6,012 nucleotides of DNA from Neisseriales bacterium (GTDB lineage Bacteria > Pseudomonadota > Gammaproteobacteria > Burkholderiales > UBA11063): positions 1-6,012 of the forward strand of contig SSGY01000022.1 in assembly GCA_008017145.1 (NCBI GenBank), in the 5' to 3' direction. The position numbers and the translations under genes were made by a program. Below the pieces are notes generated by a model. The model ran no database searches. It saw only the letters and a list, made by a program, of their open reading frames with translations, and was not told the origin of the DNA. Shown here in pieces: positions 1 through 6,012 of the stretch (position 1 is the stretch's first letter; each line of letters begins with the position of its first letter).

Positions 1-278
1 ATAATATTACCGGAAGAATTTCAAATGACGGATCAAAAATATTGTATGTCCACGGCAGTCGAGGAAGATATGATCTTATGTATTACAATTTGGCTACGGC
101 TAAAACAATAAAAATTGATTCTGGAAAAATATTATCTGGTAGTTTTGCACCCAATAATAATCTGGTAGCATATATTAAAAATAATAGCGTAATCATTTAT
201 AATCTTAACACGAAGAACTCAGCACTATTGCCACAGTTGAAATATAAAGAGATTTTTGATGTTAAATGGTCAAAGTGA
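1..278 (+). CDS. tolB: TolB-like beta-propeller protein, C-terminal end (5' truncated by window)
   Basis: The reading frame is open from base 3 and ends at TGA 276-278, giving the last 91 residues of a protein that starts outside the window. It contains two PD40/WD40-like propeller strands: ISNDGSKILYV followed by RGRYDLMYYNLAT, then SFAPNNNLVAYI and a final VKWSK. These line up with the end of TolB, which has SSDGKFMVMV, a DLATG turn, the APNG strand and a terminal AWSP just before its stop. The 3' end therefore looks complete, although its blades are a little shorter than in E. coli. TolB is a periplasmic protein of the Tol-Pal envelope system that binds Pal; the signal peptide and N-terminal domain are not visible here. 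The pal gene normally sits directly downstream, but here IS debris follows. Another PD40 propeller protein cannot be excluded. Confidence 0.72.
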   Translation, partial: NITGRISNDGSKILYVHGSRGRYDLMYYNLATAKTIKIDSGKILSGSFAPNNNLVAYIKNNSVIIYNLNTKNSALLPQLKYKEIFDVKWSK

Positions 279-323
279 TATGCTGAAATAATCAACTTTG
301 TCAATACTCATAAGACTTGGGAT

Positions 324-351
324 ATAATCTTTCTTTATTGAAACAGATTAT
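324..351. repeat. Short AT-rich inverted repeat downstream of tolB
   Basis: ATAATCT at 324-330 is perfectly complementary to AGATTAT at 345-351, with a 14-nt loop, and four T residues run over 351-354. It lies 46 nt after the tolB stop and could be a weak terminator. The stem is short and has only one G-C pair, so this is a tentative call. Confidence 0.2.
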
Positions 352-420
352 TTTAAAGAAATATCATTAAAACAATTTTCGATAAAAGCAATAAAACCAT
401 CAATCAGAAGCCTCTGCGAA

Positions 421-1175
421 TGTAAGTTTAGTATTGCGTTTAGCCTTGTCCATAATACCGTTACCAATGTTATTTGTTTTTAGAAATTCACGGTTAGCTT
501 CCGAAGAGTAGCCTTTGTCTGTTTGCAGGAATTTAGGTGCGGCTTCTTCAATTACTGGTTGCAGCACTTACTCTAAACTAGTCATCTCAGATTGATTCGC
601 TGGTGTTATCATTAAATGTTCATAATAGCCATCAGTGGCATCTGTTACTATAAACTGTTACGTTTGCCTTTTTTAAGCCATTTTGCATCTGAATCTATTT
701 CGACATTTGATTGCTGGTTAGCACTTAATTCAAATAGCTCTCCACCACTACCTGAATTATCAATATCGTCTTCATTACGATCTTCGCAATTAGCTTTGGT
801 TTGGCTTGTGAGTTAACTGCGGGCTTCAATTAAAGTTGCATCCAGAATTTGTTTAACTAGCTTATTCCTAAATCTACAAATTGTAGTTTCATCTGGTACA
901 TGCATTTCTTTATCTGCTAAACCAAAGCCAGTAAACCACATAAAGTCGATTCTAGTATGCAGAGCTTCTTCCATCTTAGGATCACTTAGTTGATGCCATT
1001 GTTGTAATAGAAGAACCTTGAGTAAACTCAGATAATCATAAGGTACTTGACCGCGCATTACTTCTTTACTGAGTTTTACATTTAGATTATCCGCTATGGG
1101 TTGTCAATCAACTATAGCTTCTACTTTTATTAATATACTCTCTTTGTCCATCATGTAACGTAGTGACTCAACCAA
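421..1175 (-). pseudogene. IS5-family transposase, decayed and 3'-truncated
   Basis: Read on the minus strand, this is a recognisable IS5-type DDE transposase broken in several places. The likely start is TTG at 1175, with AGGAG at 1185-1181 five nt upstream; ATG 1154 is in the same frame. Damage in order: (1) TGA at 1106-1104, probably an old TGG Trp codon. (2) The N-terminal domain then reads well, with LLLQQWHQLSDPKMEEAL, GFGLADKEM and VPDETTICRFRNKLVKQ. (3) LVKQ joins ILDATLIEA directly, losing roughly 25 residues the family usually has there; the Asp of DATLIEA is the first catalytic residue. (4) TAA at 815-813. (5) After SDAKWLKKGKR there is a small deletion and frameshift near 650, and the frame resumes as VTDATDGYYEHLMITPANQSE. 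(6) TAA at 570-568. (7) LQTDKGYSSEANREF holds the second catalytic Asp. Similarity stops after DKAKRNTKLT near base 421, so the C-terminal part with the catalytic Glu is gone. It cannot encode an active enzyme. Confidence 0.88.
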
Positions 1176-1232
1176 AAAAACTCCTGAAAATAGCCTCAAA
1201 ACATACACAATATACAATTGTAACAAGATGTT

Positions 1233-1241
1233 ATTATACCA
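1233..1241 (-). promoter_or_regulatory. Candidate extended -10 promoter of the IS5 transposase remnant
   Basis: On the minus strand the sequence TGGTATAAT (1241-1233) matches the extended -10 consensus TGnTATAAT exactly. It lies just under 60 nt upstream of the TTG 1175 start and points into the transposase. I see no good -35 hexamer, which extended -10 promoters can do without. It may be relic or still active; the sequence alone cannot tell. Confidence 0.35.
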
Positions 1242-1287
1242 AAACATACCGAGGTAGACATTTTGAATGTGCTGAAGTTTCACTCTA

Positions 1288-1491
1288 TTGATCTCTGGTG
1301 TTGGCTATTCATTATTCGAAGTATATCAAAAAAATATTGGTGTACTACACACTAATATGGTTTTGGCAATTGATAAAACATGTGAACGTGAAAATAAACC
1401 ATTATTAAATAGGAATCAGTCTTATAATTATGTTTATTTACTTGATTCTATTGAAGCGATAATTATTTCATTAATGATGAATCAGGGATGA
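1288..1491 (+). CDS. Unrecognised short ORF, possibly a gene fragment
   Basis: The frame is open from base 1276, and the earliest start-like codon is TTG 1288, with no convincing Shine-Dalgarno before it. It encodes 67 residues, beginning ISGVGYSLFEVYQKN and ending SIEAIIISLMMNQG before TGA 1489-1491. I do not recognise a family. The opening SGVG faintly recalls the PGIG motif that precedes the C-terminal domain of IS110 transposases. It also lies in the same phase as part of the IS110 remnant downstream, but the spacing to that remnant is about 30 residues too long. The codon use is AT-rich like its surroundings. It sits between two dead insertion sequences, so it is most likely a piece of a disrupted gene or of the IS itself, not a functional gene. 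Confidence 0.25.
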   Translation: MISGVGYSLFEVYQKNIGVLHTNMVLAIDKTCERENKPLLNRNQSYNYVYLLDSIEAIIISLMMNQG

Positions 1492-1518
1492 GAGTATACT
1501 TAGAATCATATACAATAA

Positions 1519-1814
1519 TATCTGGAACTAGGGATGAACCACAAATTAAGTTGTCATACTTGGAATTTTACAAGCTTAGTTAGCAAGTCATTATTGGAAT
1601 GTGCATTAATTGCCATTAAGTATAACCAGAAACTGTTTGGGTTTTACGATAAGATAAAACCAAACGAGGTTTTGCTAAAGCGATAGTTGCAACAGCCAGA
1701 AAGTTATCAACAATAGTTTACTATACGTTAAAAAATGGTTGGTACCTTACGGACTTTGTACAAAACATCCGAGAAATACGACCAATTGGAAAAAGAGTTT
1801 TAGGTGCTATCTAA
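1519..1814 (+). pseudogene. IS110-family transposase, C-terminal remnant with frameshifts
   Basis: Three overlapping phases join into the C-terminal (Transposase_20) part of an IS110-family transposase. First comes ISGTRDEPQIKLSYL (about 1519-1563), matching the QSGT and isKrGn region. After a frame change near 1565 it reads TSLVSKSLLECALIAIKYN, then QKLFGFYDKIKP (to 1662), matching the conserved LR..L..AA..A...N..L..FY.+L block. A one-base loss near 1665 shifts it to GFAKAIVATARKLSTIVYY then TLKNGWYLTDF, matching the K.AIVA.ARKLL.I....L++G segment. It ends at TAA 1812-1814. The N-terminal DEDD catalytic domain is absent. These elements lack ordinary terminal inverted repeats, so the IS boundary cannot be placed. 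The call rests on motif order, since the reading frame is broken. Confidence 0.7.
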
Positions 1815-1893
1815 TGTTGAATAAATAAGTATCTTAGGTAGTTAATTTAAGTAAGGTGTGTTTGGTTTGTAGAGTAACTTGACACATCATCGT

Positions 1894-1900
1894 AGGAGGT
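1894..1900 (+). promoter_or_regulatory. Strong Shine-Dalgarno fixing the start of the membrane protein gene
   Basis: AGGAGGT lies 5 nt before ATG 1906, a near-perfect match to the 16S rRNA anti-SD. This selects ATG 1906 over any internal start and suggests efficient translation. No clear -35/-10 pair is visible in 1815-1890. Confidence 0.75.
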
Positions 1901-1905
1901 GAAGC

Positions 1906-2475
1906 ATGGTAAATTATTTAGCAAAAAATCAAAATTGGGCAAAAATAACGCCGTGGTTTGCAGTAGTTGCCACATACTTGTTATTTAAGAATTTTTCGTT
2001 TCATGATCCAATGTTTTGGTCATTGGTCAATATTCCATTATATTTGTATCATCAAACGGAAGAACATTACAAACCTGGTGGTTTTAAGCAATATATTAAT
2101 CGTGTTATTAATAAGTTGCCAGATGGACAAGAAATACTTACCGATACTAAAGTATTTTGGATTAATATTCTGCTGGTATGGTGTGCATTTCTGGTCTTTG
2201 GACTGTTGTGTTATTATGTAAATATTGGTTTTGGTTTATTAATTATTATTTTTAGTGTAATGAATTGTCTAACTCATATAGTGCAGGCTATCAAACATAA
2301 GGAATGGAATCCTGGGTTAGTGATGGCTAGTCTACAGTTTATTATATCTATATATGCCGCATATTTTGTTAGTAGTCACGGATTGGATAATTTATTGATT
2401 TGGTGGGGAGCAACAATTATATTTTCAATTTTTGTACACATATTATTATTTAAACTATGTATGACAAGAAGTTGA
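1906..2475 (+). CDS. HXXEE-domain integral membrane protein of unknown function
   Basis: This intact 189-residue ORF runs from ATG 1906, behind a strong Shine-Dalgarno, to TGA 2473-2475. The defining motif is HQTEE at residues 49-53 (His49, Glu52, Glu53), followed by HYKPGGF with PGGF at 57-60. A second conserved-looking patch is NCLTH (120-124) and KEWNPG (132-137). Both match the HXXEE family (Pfam PF13787 as I recall it), which has no established biochemical function. The acidic and histidine residues have led to suggestions of metal or lipid chemistry, but that is speculative. Hydrophobic stretches near residues 14-30, 36-48, 84-105, 107-127, 138-156 and 162-183 suggest about five or six membrane spans, so it is an inner-membrane protein. 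It stands alone, is very AT-rich, and sits directly after the IS110 remnant. This suggests acquired DNA. The family call is fairly firm; the role is unknown. Confidence 0.8.
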   Translation: MVNYLAKNQNWAKITPWFAVVATYLLFKNFSFHDPMFWSLVNIPLYLYHQTEEHYKPGGFKQYINRVINKLPDGQEILTDTKVFWINILLVWCAFLVFGLLCYYVNIGFGLLIIIFSVMNCLTHIVQAIKHKEWNPGLVMASLQFIISIYAAYFVSSHGLDNLLIWWGATIIFSIFVHILLFKLCMTRS

Positions 2476-2769
2476 TTATTAAAGTTATTAATATTGTCAA
2501 GCCCCCAATATTAGTACCAACCCAAATTAGACACATTAGCTAGCGCTAAACTTGGCATGTCAACAAAGGTTAATCAAGTTTGGGAAAATCTGATTTAAAT
2601 GAAGTAGAAATCAGATTGACACAAAATTATGACATACTCTAAAATTATTCACTTTTGCTCTTCATTTCACCAAAAATTTTGTGCAATTTAATTACACTCA
2701 AATTTATTCGAAATACTAGTAGGCAATTTTATGACAAAACAAATTCAAACAAGTAAAGAATGATTTTAG
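2476..2769. other. Noncoding AT-rich interval between convergent genes
   Basis: No credible gene is present in these 294 bases. It separates the plus-strand HXXEE gene from the minus-strand kinase cluster, so transcription converges here. It contains several inverted repeats: TTAGC/GCTAA around 2536-2549, AAACTTG/CAAGTTT at 2548-2554 and 2575-2581, and the 10-bp perfect repeat at 2587-2617. The 2500-2535 stretch, read on the minus strand, starts TGTGTCTAATTTGGG and has a G run before TTGACA. This has the look of an IS end, but I cannot assign it to a family. The change to higher G+C occurs at the right edge of this interval. Confidence 0.5.
2587..2617 (-). terminator. Candidate terminator hairpin for the uvrB-udk cluster
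   Basis: AATCTGATTT (2587-2596) and AAATCAGATT (2608-2617) form a perfect 10-bp stem with an 11-nt loop. Read on the minus strand, the stem is followed by T residues (TTTT over 2588-2585, two of them in the stem base), as expected for an intrinsic terminator of the leftward genes. It lies about 150 nt beyond the second kinase stop. The stem has only two G-C pairs and the T run is short, so termination would be weak. It may instead be an IS-derived repeat. Confidence 0.35.
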
Positions 2770-3426
2770 TTATTCTTCCTCAAAAAATAAATCATCATCA
2801 AGATTAATCTGATGTTTGCTTAACACCGAATGAATCCGTGAAACAATCATTTCAATCGCAGCCTTGTTAGAACCATGCGGAATAATGATATGCGCAGCTT
2901 CTTTGGTTGGCTCAACAAATTTCTTATACATCGGGCGGACAAATTTACTGTATTGTTCAATAACGCTATCCAACGTGCGGGCACGCTCACTAATATCACG
3001 TTTTAAACGACGCATTAAACGAATATCACCAGCAGTATCGACAAAAATCCGCAGCGCCATTTGTTTACACATGACTTCATCATATAAACCAAAAATTCCC
3101 TCAACTACAATAATTTGTGCAGGAATCACTGTTTTAGTTTCTGCTAATCGGGTATGCGAAGTAAAATCGTATTGTGGCATTTCAACTGGAACACCATTTG
3201 CCAAGTCATCTAATAATTTAGTCATTAATTTCCAGTCTAGTGCAGCTGGATGATCGAAATTAATTTTCTCGCGCTCTTCCATGGTGAGATTAGAACGATC
3301 CAGATAGAAATTATCTTGAATAAAAATTGTAACGTTTTCCTCTCCAACGGCATGAATAATCTGCTCGGTGACAGTTGACTTACCTGATCCTGAGCCACCT
3401 GCTACCCCAATAATAAAAGGCTTCAT
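2770..3426 (-). CDS. udk: Uridine/cytidine kinase, second tandem copy
   Basis: Encodes 218 residues and is predicted to phosphorylate uridine and cytidine to UMP and CMP in cytosolic pyrimidine salvage. The P-loop is GGSGSGKST at residues 10-18. QDNFY at 37-41 supplies the catalytic-base Asp38. NFDHP at 56-60 and QYDFTSHTR at 85-93 form the nucleoside pocket, with His91 at the position of the base-contacting histidine of human UCK2 and E. coli Udk. VVEGIF near 110 is the Walker B-like strand, and RRLKRDISERAR is the Arg-rich lid. Its length matches bacterial Udk (about 213). The start ATG follows the preceding kinase stop by 5 nt, and its Shine-Dalgarno lies inside the upstream gene, so translation is probably coupled. 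An acidic tail (DDDLFFEEE) extends past the family core. It is about 60% identical by eye to its neighbour, with no gaps over the first 200 residues. By His91 it is the more conventional of the two copies. Confidence 0.9.
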   Translation of the reverse strand: MKPFIIGVAGGSGSGKSTVTEQIIHAVGEENVTIFIQDNFYLDRSNLTMEEREKINFDHPAALDWKLMTKLLDDLANGVPVEMPQYDFTSHTRLAETKTVIPAQIIVVEGIFGLYDEVMCKQMALRIFVDTAGDIRLMRRLKRDISERARTLDSVIEQYSKFVRPMYKKFVEPTKEAAHIIIPHGSNKAAIEMIVSRIHSVLSKHQINLDDDLFFEEE

Positions 3427-3431
3427 ACTTT

Positions 3432-4082
3432 CTAGACCTCTTCAAAATAAGCTGAAACAGACAGCTCATCATTATTAATTGCCGCTTTAACCCGAGCAAC
3501 GATCATTTCCAAGGCAGCTTTATTCGCTCCATGAGGAATAATTATGTGCGCATTACGTTTGCTTGGTTCGATAAATTGGCGATGCATCGGACGCACTGAT
3601 TCAAGATATTGTTTAATCACTGATTCAGTAGTTCGACCCCGCTCGGTAATATCACGCTCCAAGCGACGAATAAAGCGAATATCATCGGCAGTATCAACAT
3701 AAATCCGTAGTGCCATATATTTACGCATATTGCTATCCAACAGCGCAAACAAACCCTCGATTACAATGATTGGTGCGGGTAATACCGTTACCGTTTCTGC
3801 TTTGCGCGTATCGCGAGCATAATCGTAAGTTGGCATCTCAATCGGTAAACCATTCGCCAGATCATCAATGTGCTTGAGCATCAGCTCCCAGTCAAATGAA
3901 TCAGGATGATCAAAATTTACCTTGCGGCGTTGTTCTGGTGTTAGATGCGCCAAATCACGATAATAATTATCCTGAATGATAACCGCAACTTGTTCACTAC
4001 CAATCGCACTAACAATATGTTCGGTAACAGTTGATTTCCCAGAGCCAGACCCTCCGGCTACCCCAATAATAAAACTTGGCAT
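3432..4082 (-). CDS. udk: Uridine/cytidine kinase paralogue, first tandem copy (His91 replaced by Asp)
   Basis: Encodes 216 residues of the P-loop uridine kinase family. It shows GGSGSGKST (10-18), QDNYY with the predicted catalytic Asp38 (37-41), NFDHP (56-60), IVIEGLF (about 106-112) and the lid RRLERDITERGR. All the ATP-binding and catalytic landmarks are intact, so it is probably an active nucleoside kinase. The pocket motif is TYDYARDTR (85-93): position 91 is Asp, coded GAT, where its neighbour, E. coli Udk (YSYVEHTR) and human UCK2 (YDFVSHSR) have His. In these enzymes that His contacts the pyrimidine base, so substrate preference may differ. The gene starts 16 nt after the uvrB stop with only a weak purine-rich stretch (GAAAGA) as ribosome site, which suggests read-through from uvrB. 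It arose by duplication with the copy at 2770-3426. The symbol is by family and the exact substrate is uncertain. Confidence 0.88.
   Translation of the reverse strand: MPSFIIGVAGGSGSGKSTVTEHIVSAIGSEQVAVIIQDNYYRDLAHLTPEQRRKVNFDHPDSFDWELMLKHIDDLANGLPIEMPTYDYARDTRKAETVTVLPAPIIVIEGLFALLDSNMRKYMALRIYVDTADDIRFIRRLERDITERGRTTESVIKQYLESVRPMHRQFIEPSKRNAHIIIPHGANKAALEMIVARVKAAINNDELSVSAYFEEV
3436..3441 (-). promoter_or_regulatory. Shine-Dalgarno of the second kinase, inside the first kinase gene
   Basis: On the minus strand AGAGGT (3441-3436) overlaps the last codons of the first kinase gene and lies 9 nt before the ATG at 3426. This fits translational coupling between the two tandem genes. Confidence 0.55.
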
Positions 4083-4098
4083 AAATTATTCTTTCACA

Positions 4099-6012
4099 TT
4101 AATTCTTAAATAATAGATCTTTTAATATTTTTAATTCATCACGACATTTTGCTGCATCTTCGTATTCCAAATTAAGCGCATGTTGTTTCATTTTCTTTTC
4201 CAGCTGCTTAATTAATTTGGTAATTTCTTTTTCACTCAAGTGCTCGGGTAATTTCATGGCAAAATGTTGCTTCTCTTGCTCTTTATACACACCGTCAATA
4301 ATATCGTTAATCGGCTTAATAATCGTTTGTGGCGTAATTCCGCGCTTAAGATTATGGGCAATCTGTTTTTCACGGCGCCGCTTGGTCTCATCAATCGCAA
4401 ACTGCATGGCTTTGGTGATCTTAGCTGCATAAAATATTGCCAAACCATCACTATTACGCGCCGCACGTCCGATAGTTTGAATCAACGAACGTTCTGAGCG
4501 TAAAAATCCTTCTTTATCAGCATCAAATACCGCAACCAAACTCACTTCAGGCATATCCAAGCCCTCGCGCAGTAAGTTTACCCCGACCAGAACGTCAAAA
4601 ACGCCCAGACGCAAATCACGAATAATCTCGACCCGTTCAACAGTATCAATATCTGAATGCAAATAGCGCACTTTTACGCCATTTTCGGTATAATATTCGC
4701 TCAGCCGTTCTGACATTTTTTTAGTTAACGTAGTTACCAATACCCGTTGTCCACGCGCTTTACGTAAACCAATTTCATAAAGCAAATCATCCACCTGATG
4801 TTCCACTGCTCGAACTTCAATCTCTGGATCAAGCAAACCAGTTGGACGTACCACTTGTTCCAGCAAGTTATCCTGATGCTCCACCTCATACTTTCCAGGA
4901 GTAGCTGAAACCATAATGGTTTGTGGCATTCGTGCCTCGAACTCTTCAAAACGTAACGGACGATTATCCATTGCCGATGGTAGGCGAAAACCATATTCAA
5001 CTAGATTTTGCTTACGCGCACGATCGCCATTATACATCCCACCAATTTGCGGAATCGTCACATGAGATTCATCAACAAACAAAATACTATTAAGCGGCAA
5101 ATAGTCTATTAGAGTCGGAGGTGGTTCACCTGGCGCACGTTTGGTTAAGTGCCGCGAATAATTTTCGATACCTTTGCAAAAACCAATCTCAGTTAGCATC
5201 TCGAGGTCAAACTCAGTACGCTGTTTAATCCGATAGGCTTCCATGGTTTTACCAATCGCTTCATAATCTTTAATTCGCTGCTCCAGTTCGACTTTAATCC
5301 CATCACAAGCAGCTAAAACAGTTTCAAGTGGCGTAACATAATGTGACGATGGGAATACGGTAAAACGGCTTAAGCGTTGCTCAACTTTACCAGTCAATGG
5401 ATCAAAAAGAAAAATTCCATCAATTTCATCATCAAACAAACTTACTCGAACTGCTTTGTCATAATACTCAGCAGGAAAAATATCTAATGTATCGCCACGC
5501 ACGCGAAAAGTACCACGTTTAAATTCGGCATCCGCGCGTTGGTATTGCATACTGGCTAATTGACGAATTGCATCGGCATGGGTTAACTTTTCGCCCTCTT
5601 TAACATGTAAAATCATTTTTTGATAAGCGGCTTCGTCCCCGATACCATAGATAGCTGAGACGGTAGCAACGATTATTACATCTTCACGTTCCAAAAGATT
5701 TTTGGTAGCAGAAAGACGCATTTGCTCGATATGTTCATTAATCGCCGAATCTTTTTCGATAAATAAATCTTTATGCGGAACATAGGCTTCTGGTTGATAA
5801 TAATCGTAGTAAGACACGAAGTATTCAACTGCATTTTCAGGAAAAAAATCGCGAAATTCGGCATAAAGTTGCGCCGCCAGAGTCTTGTTATGCACCATGA
5901 TACAGGCAGCACGTCCAGTCTGGGCAATTATATTCGCCATGGTATAGGTTTTGCCGCTCCCAGTTACACCTAGGAGAGTTTGGTACTGCAGACCATCGTT
6001 CAAGCCTTCGAC
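4099..6012 (-). CDS. uvrB: UvrABC excinuclease subunit B (5' end cut by window)
   Basis: UvrB is the DNA-damage verification helicase of nucleotide excision repair; it receives lesions from UvrA and recruits UvrC for incision. The frame is open to the window edge (first visible residues VEGLNDG), and TTG 6003 is an internal Leu codon, not a start. Compared with E. coli UvrB (673 aa), about 24 N-terminal residues are missing from the window. Visible landmarks, counted from that Leu: Walker A GVTGSGKT (12-19); HNKTLAAQL motif (38-46); the beta-hairpin region with [12 protein letters not shown] (65-76) that clamps [24 protein letters not shown] (motif II, about 310); SATPGKYE (motif III); [10 protein letters not shown] and [11 protein letters not shown] (motifs IV-V area); [23 protein letters not shown] (motif VI, about 510). 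The C-terminal UVR coiled-coil domain includes [17 protein letters not shown]. All motifs are intact. It probably leads an operon with the two kinases, and its promoter lies outside the window. Confidence 0.98.
   Translation of the reverse strand, partial: VEGLNDGLQYQTLLGVTGSGKTYTMANIIAQTGRAACIMVHNKTLAAQLYAEFRDFFPENAVEYFVSYYDYYQPEAYVPHKDLFIEKDSAINEHIEQMRLSATKNLLEREDVIIVATVSAIYGIGDEAAYQKMILHVKEGEKLTHADAIRQLASMQYQRADAEFKRGTFRVRGDTLDIFPAEYYDKAVRVSLFDDEIDGIFLFDPLTGKVEQRLSRFTVFPSSHYVTPLETVLAACDGIKVELEQRIKDYEAIGKTMEAYRIKQRTEFDLEMLTEIGFCKGIENYSRHLTKRAPGEPPPTLIDYLPLNSILFVDESHVTIPQIGGMYNGDRARKQNLVEYGFRLPSAMDNRPLRFEEFEARMPQTIMVSATPGKYEVEHQDNLLEQVVRPTGLLDPEIEVRAVEHQVDDLLYEIGLRKARGQRVLVTTLTKKMSERLSEYYTENGVKVRYLHSDIDTVERVEIIRDLRLGVFDVLVGVNLLREGLDMPEVSLVAVFDADKEGFLRSERSLIQTIGRAARNSDGLAIFYAAKITKAMQFAIDETKRRREKQIAHNLKRGITPQTIIKPINDIIDGVYKEQEKQHFAMKLPEHLSEKEITKLIKQLEKKMKQHALNLEYEDAAKCRDELKILKDLLFKN

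Noticed and set aside
616..816. Plus-strand 66-residue ORF
   Set aside because: It is the antisense shadow of the IS5 transposase remnant; the minus strand carries the recognisable family motifs.
1967..2221. Second plus-strand ORF overlapping the HXXEE gene in another phase
   Set aside because: It lacks a ribosome site, and the overlapping frame has the family motif and the strong Shine-Dalgarno.
2472..2500. Minus-strand promoter with TTGACA at 2500-2495
   Set aside because: The -35 hexamer is perfect, but no acceptable -10 lies 16-18 nt away and it would read only into the antisense of the HXXEE gene.
2731..2763. Ten-codon mini-ORF MTKQIQTSKE with a weak AGTAGG upstream
   Set aside because: It is too short to judge, has no neighbour to lead, and sits in the AT-rich interval between convergent genes.
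2864..3253. Plus-strand 129-residue ORF opposite the second kinase gene
   Set aside because: It lies wholly inside the uridine kinase gene on the other strand and resembles no family I know.
4217..5973. Several short ORFs on both strands inside uvrB
   Set aside because: All overlap the intact, strongly conserved uvrB frame and have no motifs or ribosome sites of their own.
1..6012. CRISPR array, tRNA, rRNA, riboswitch or toxin-antitoxin pair
   Set aside because: Read through on both strands; no regularly spaced repeats, cloverleaf-like segments or recognisable small toxin-antitoxin gene pairs were seen.

Overview
The window looks like a chromosomal segment from an AT-rich proteobacterium. 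The uvrB product carries signatures I associate with beta-proteobacterial, particularly Neisseriales, UvrB ([21 protein letters not shown], a DGVYKE linker near the C-terminus). That lineage call is inference from recalled family sequences, not from a search.

There are two compositional halves. Bases 1 to about 2760 are very AT-rich and accessory-like. They hold the 3' end of a tolB-type gene, then about 1.5 kb of decayed insertion-sequence debris: an IS5-family transposase pseudogene on the minus strand, an unrecognised short ORF, and the 3' remnant of an IS110-family transposase on the plus strand. After these comes one intact gene, an HXXEE-family integral membrane protein with a very strong Shine-Dalgarno. 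A noncoding stretch of just under 300 bases with several inverted repeats closes this half.

Bases 2770 to 6012 are visibly richer in G+C and form a tight minus-strand cluster: uvrB (5' end cut by the right window edge), then two tandem uridine/cytidine kinase genes. The gaps are 16 and 5 nt, so the three genes are probably co-transcribed in the order uvrB, first udk, second udk. Nothing in the sequence proves a functional link between excision repair and pyrimidine salvage. The two kinases are about 60% identical by eye, so they are paralogues. They differ at a residue (Asp91 versus His91) that corresponds to the base-contacting histidine of known uridine-cytidine kinases, which is the most checkable biological lead here.

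I found no CRISPR array, tRNA, rRNA, riboswitch or defence-type operon. The possible novelty lies in the diverged kinase pair and the uncharacterised membrane protein, not in a clear new system.
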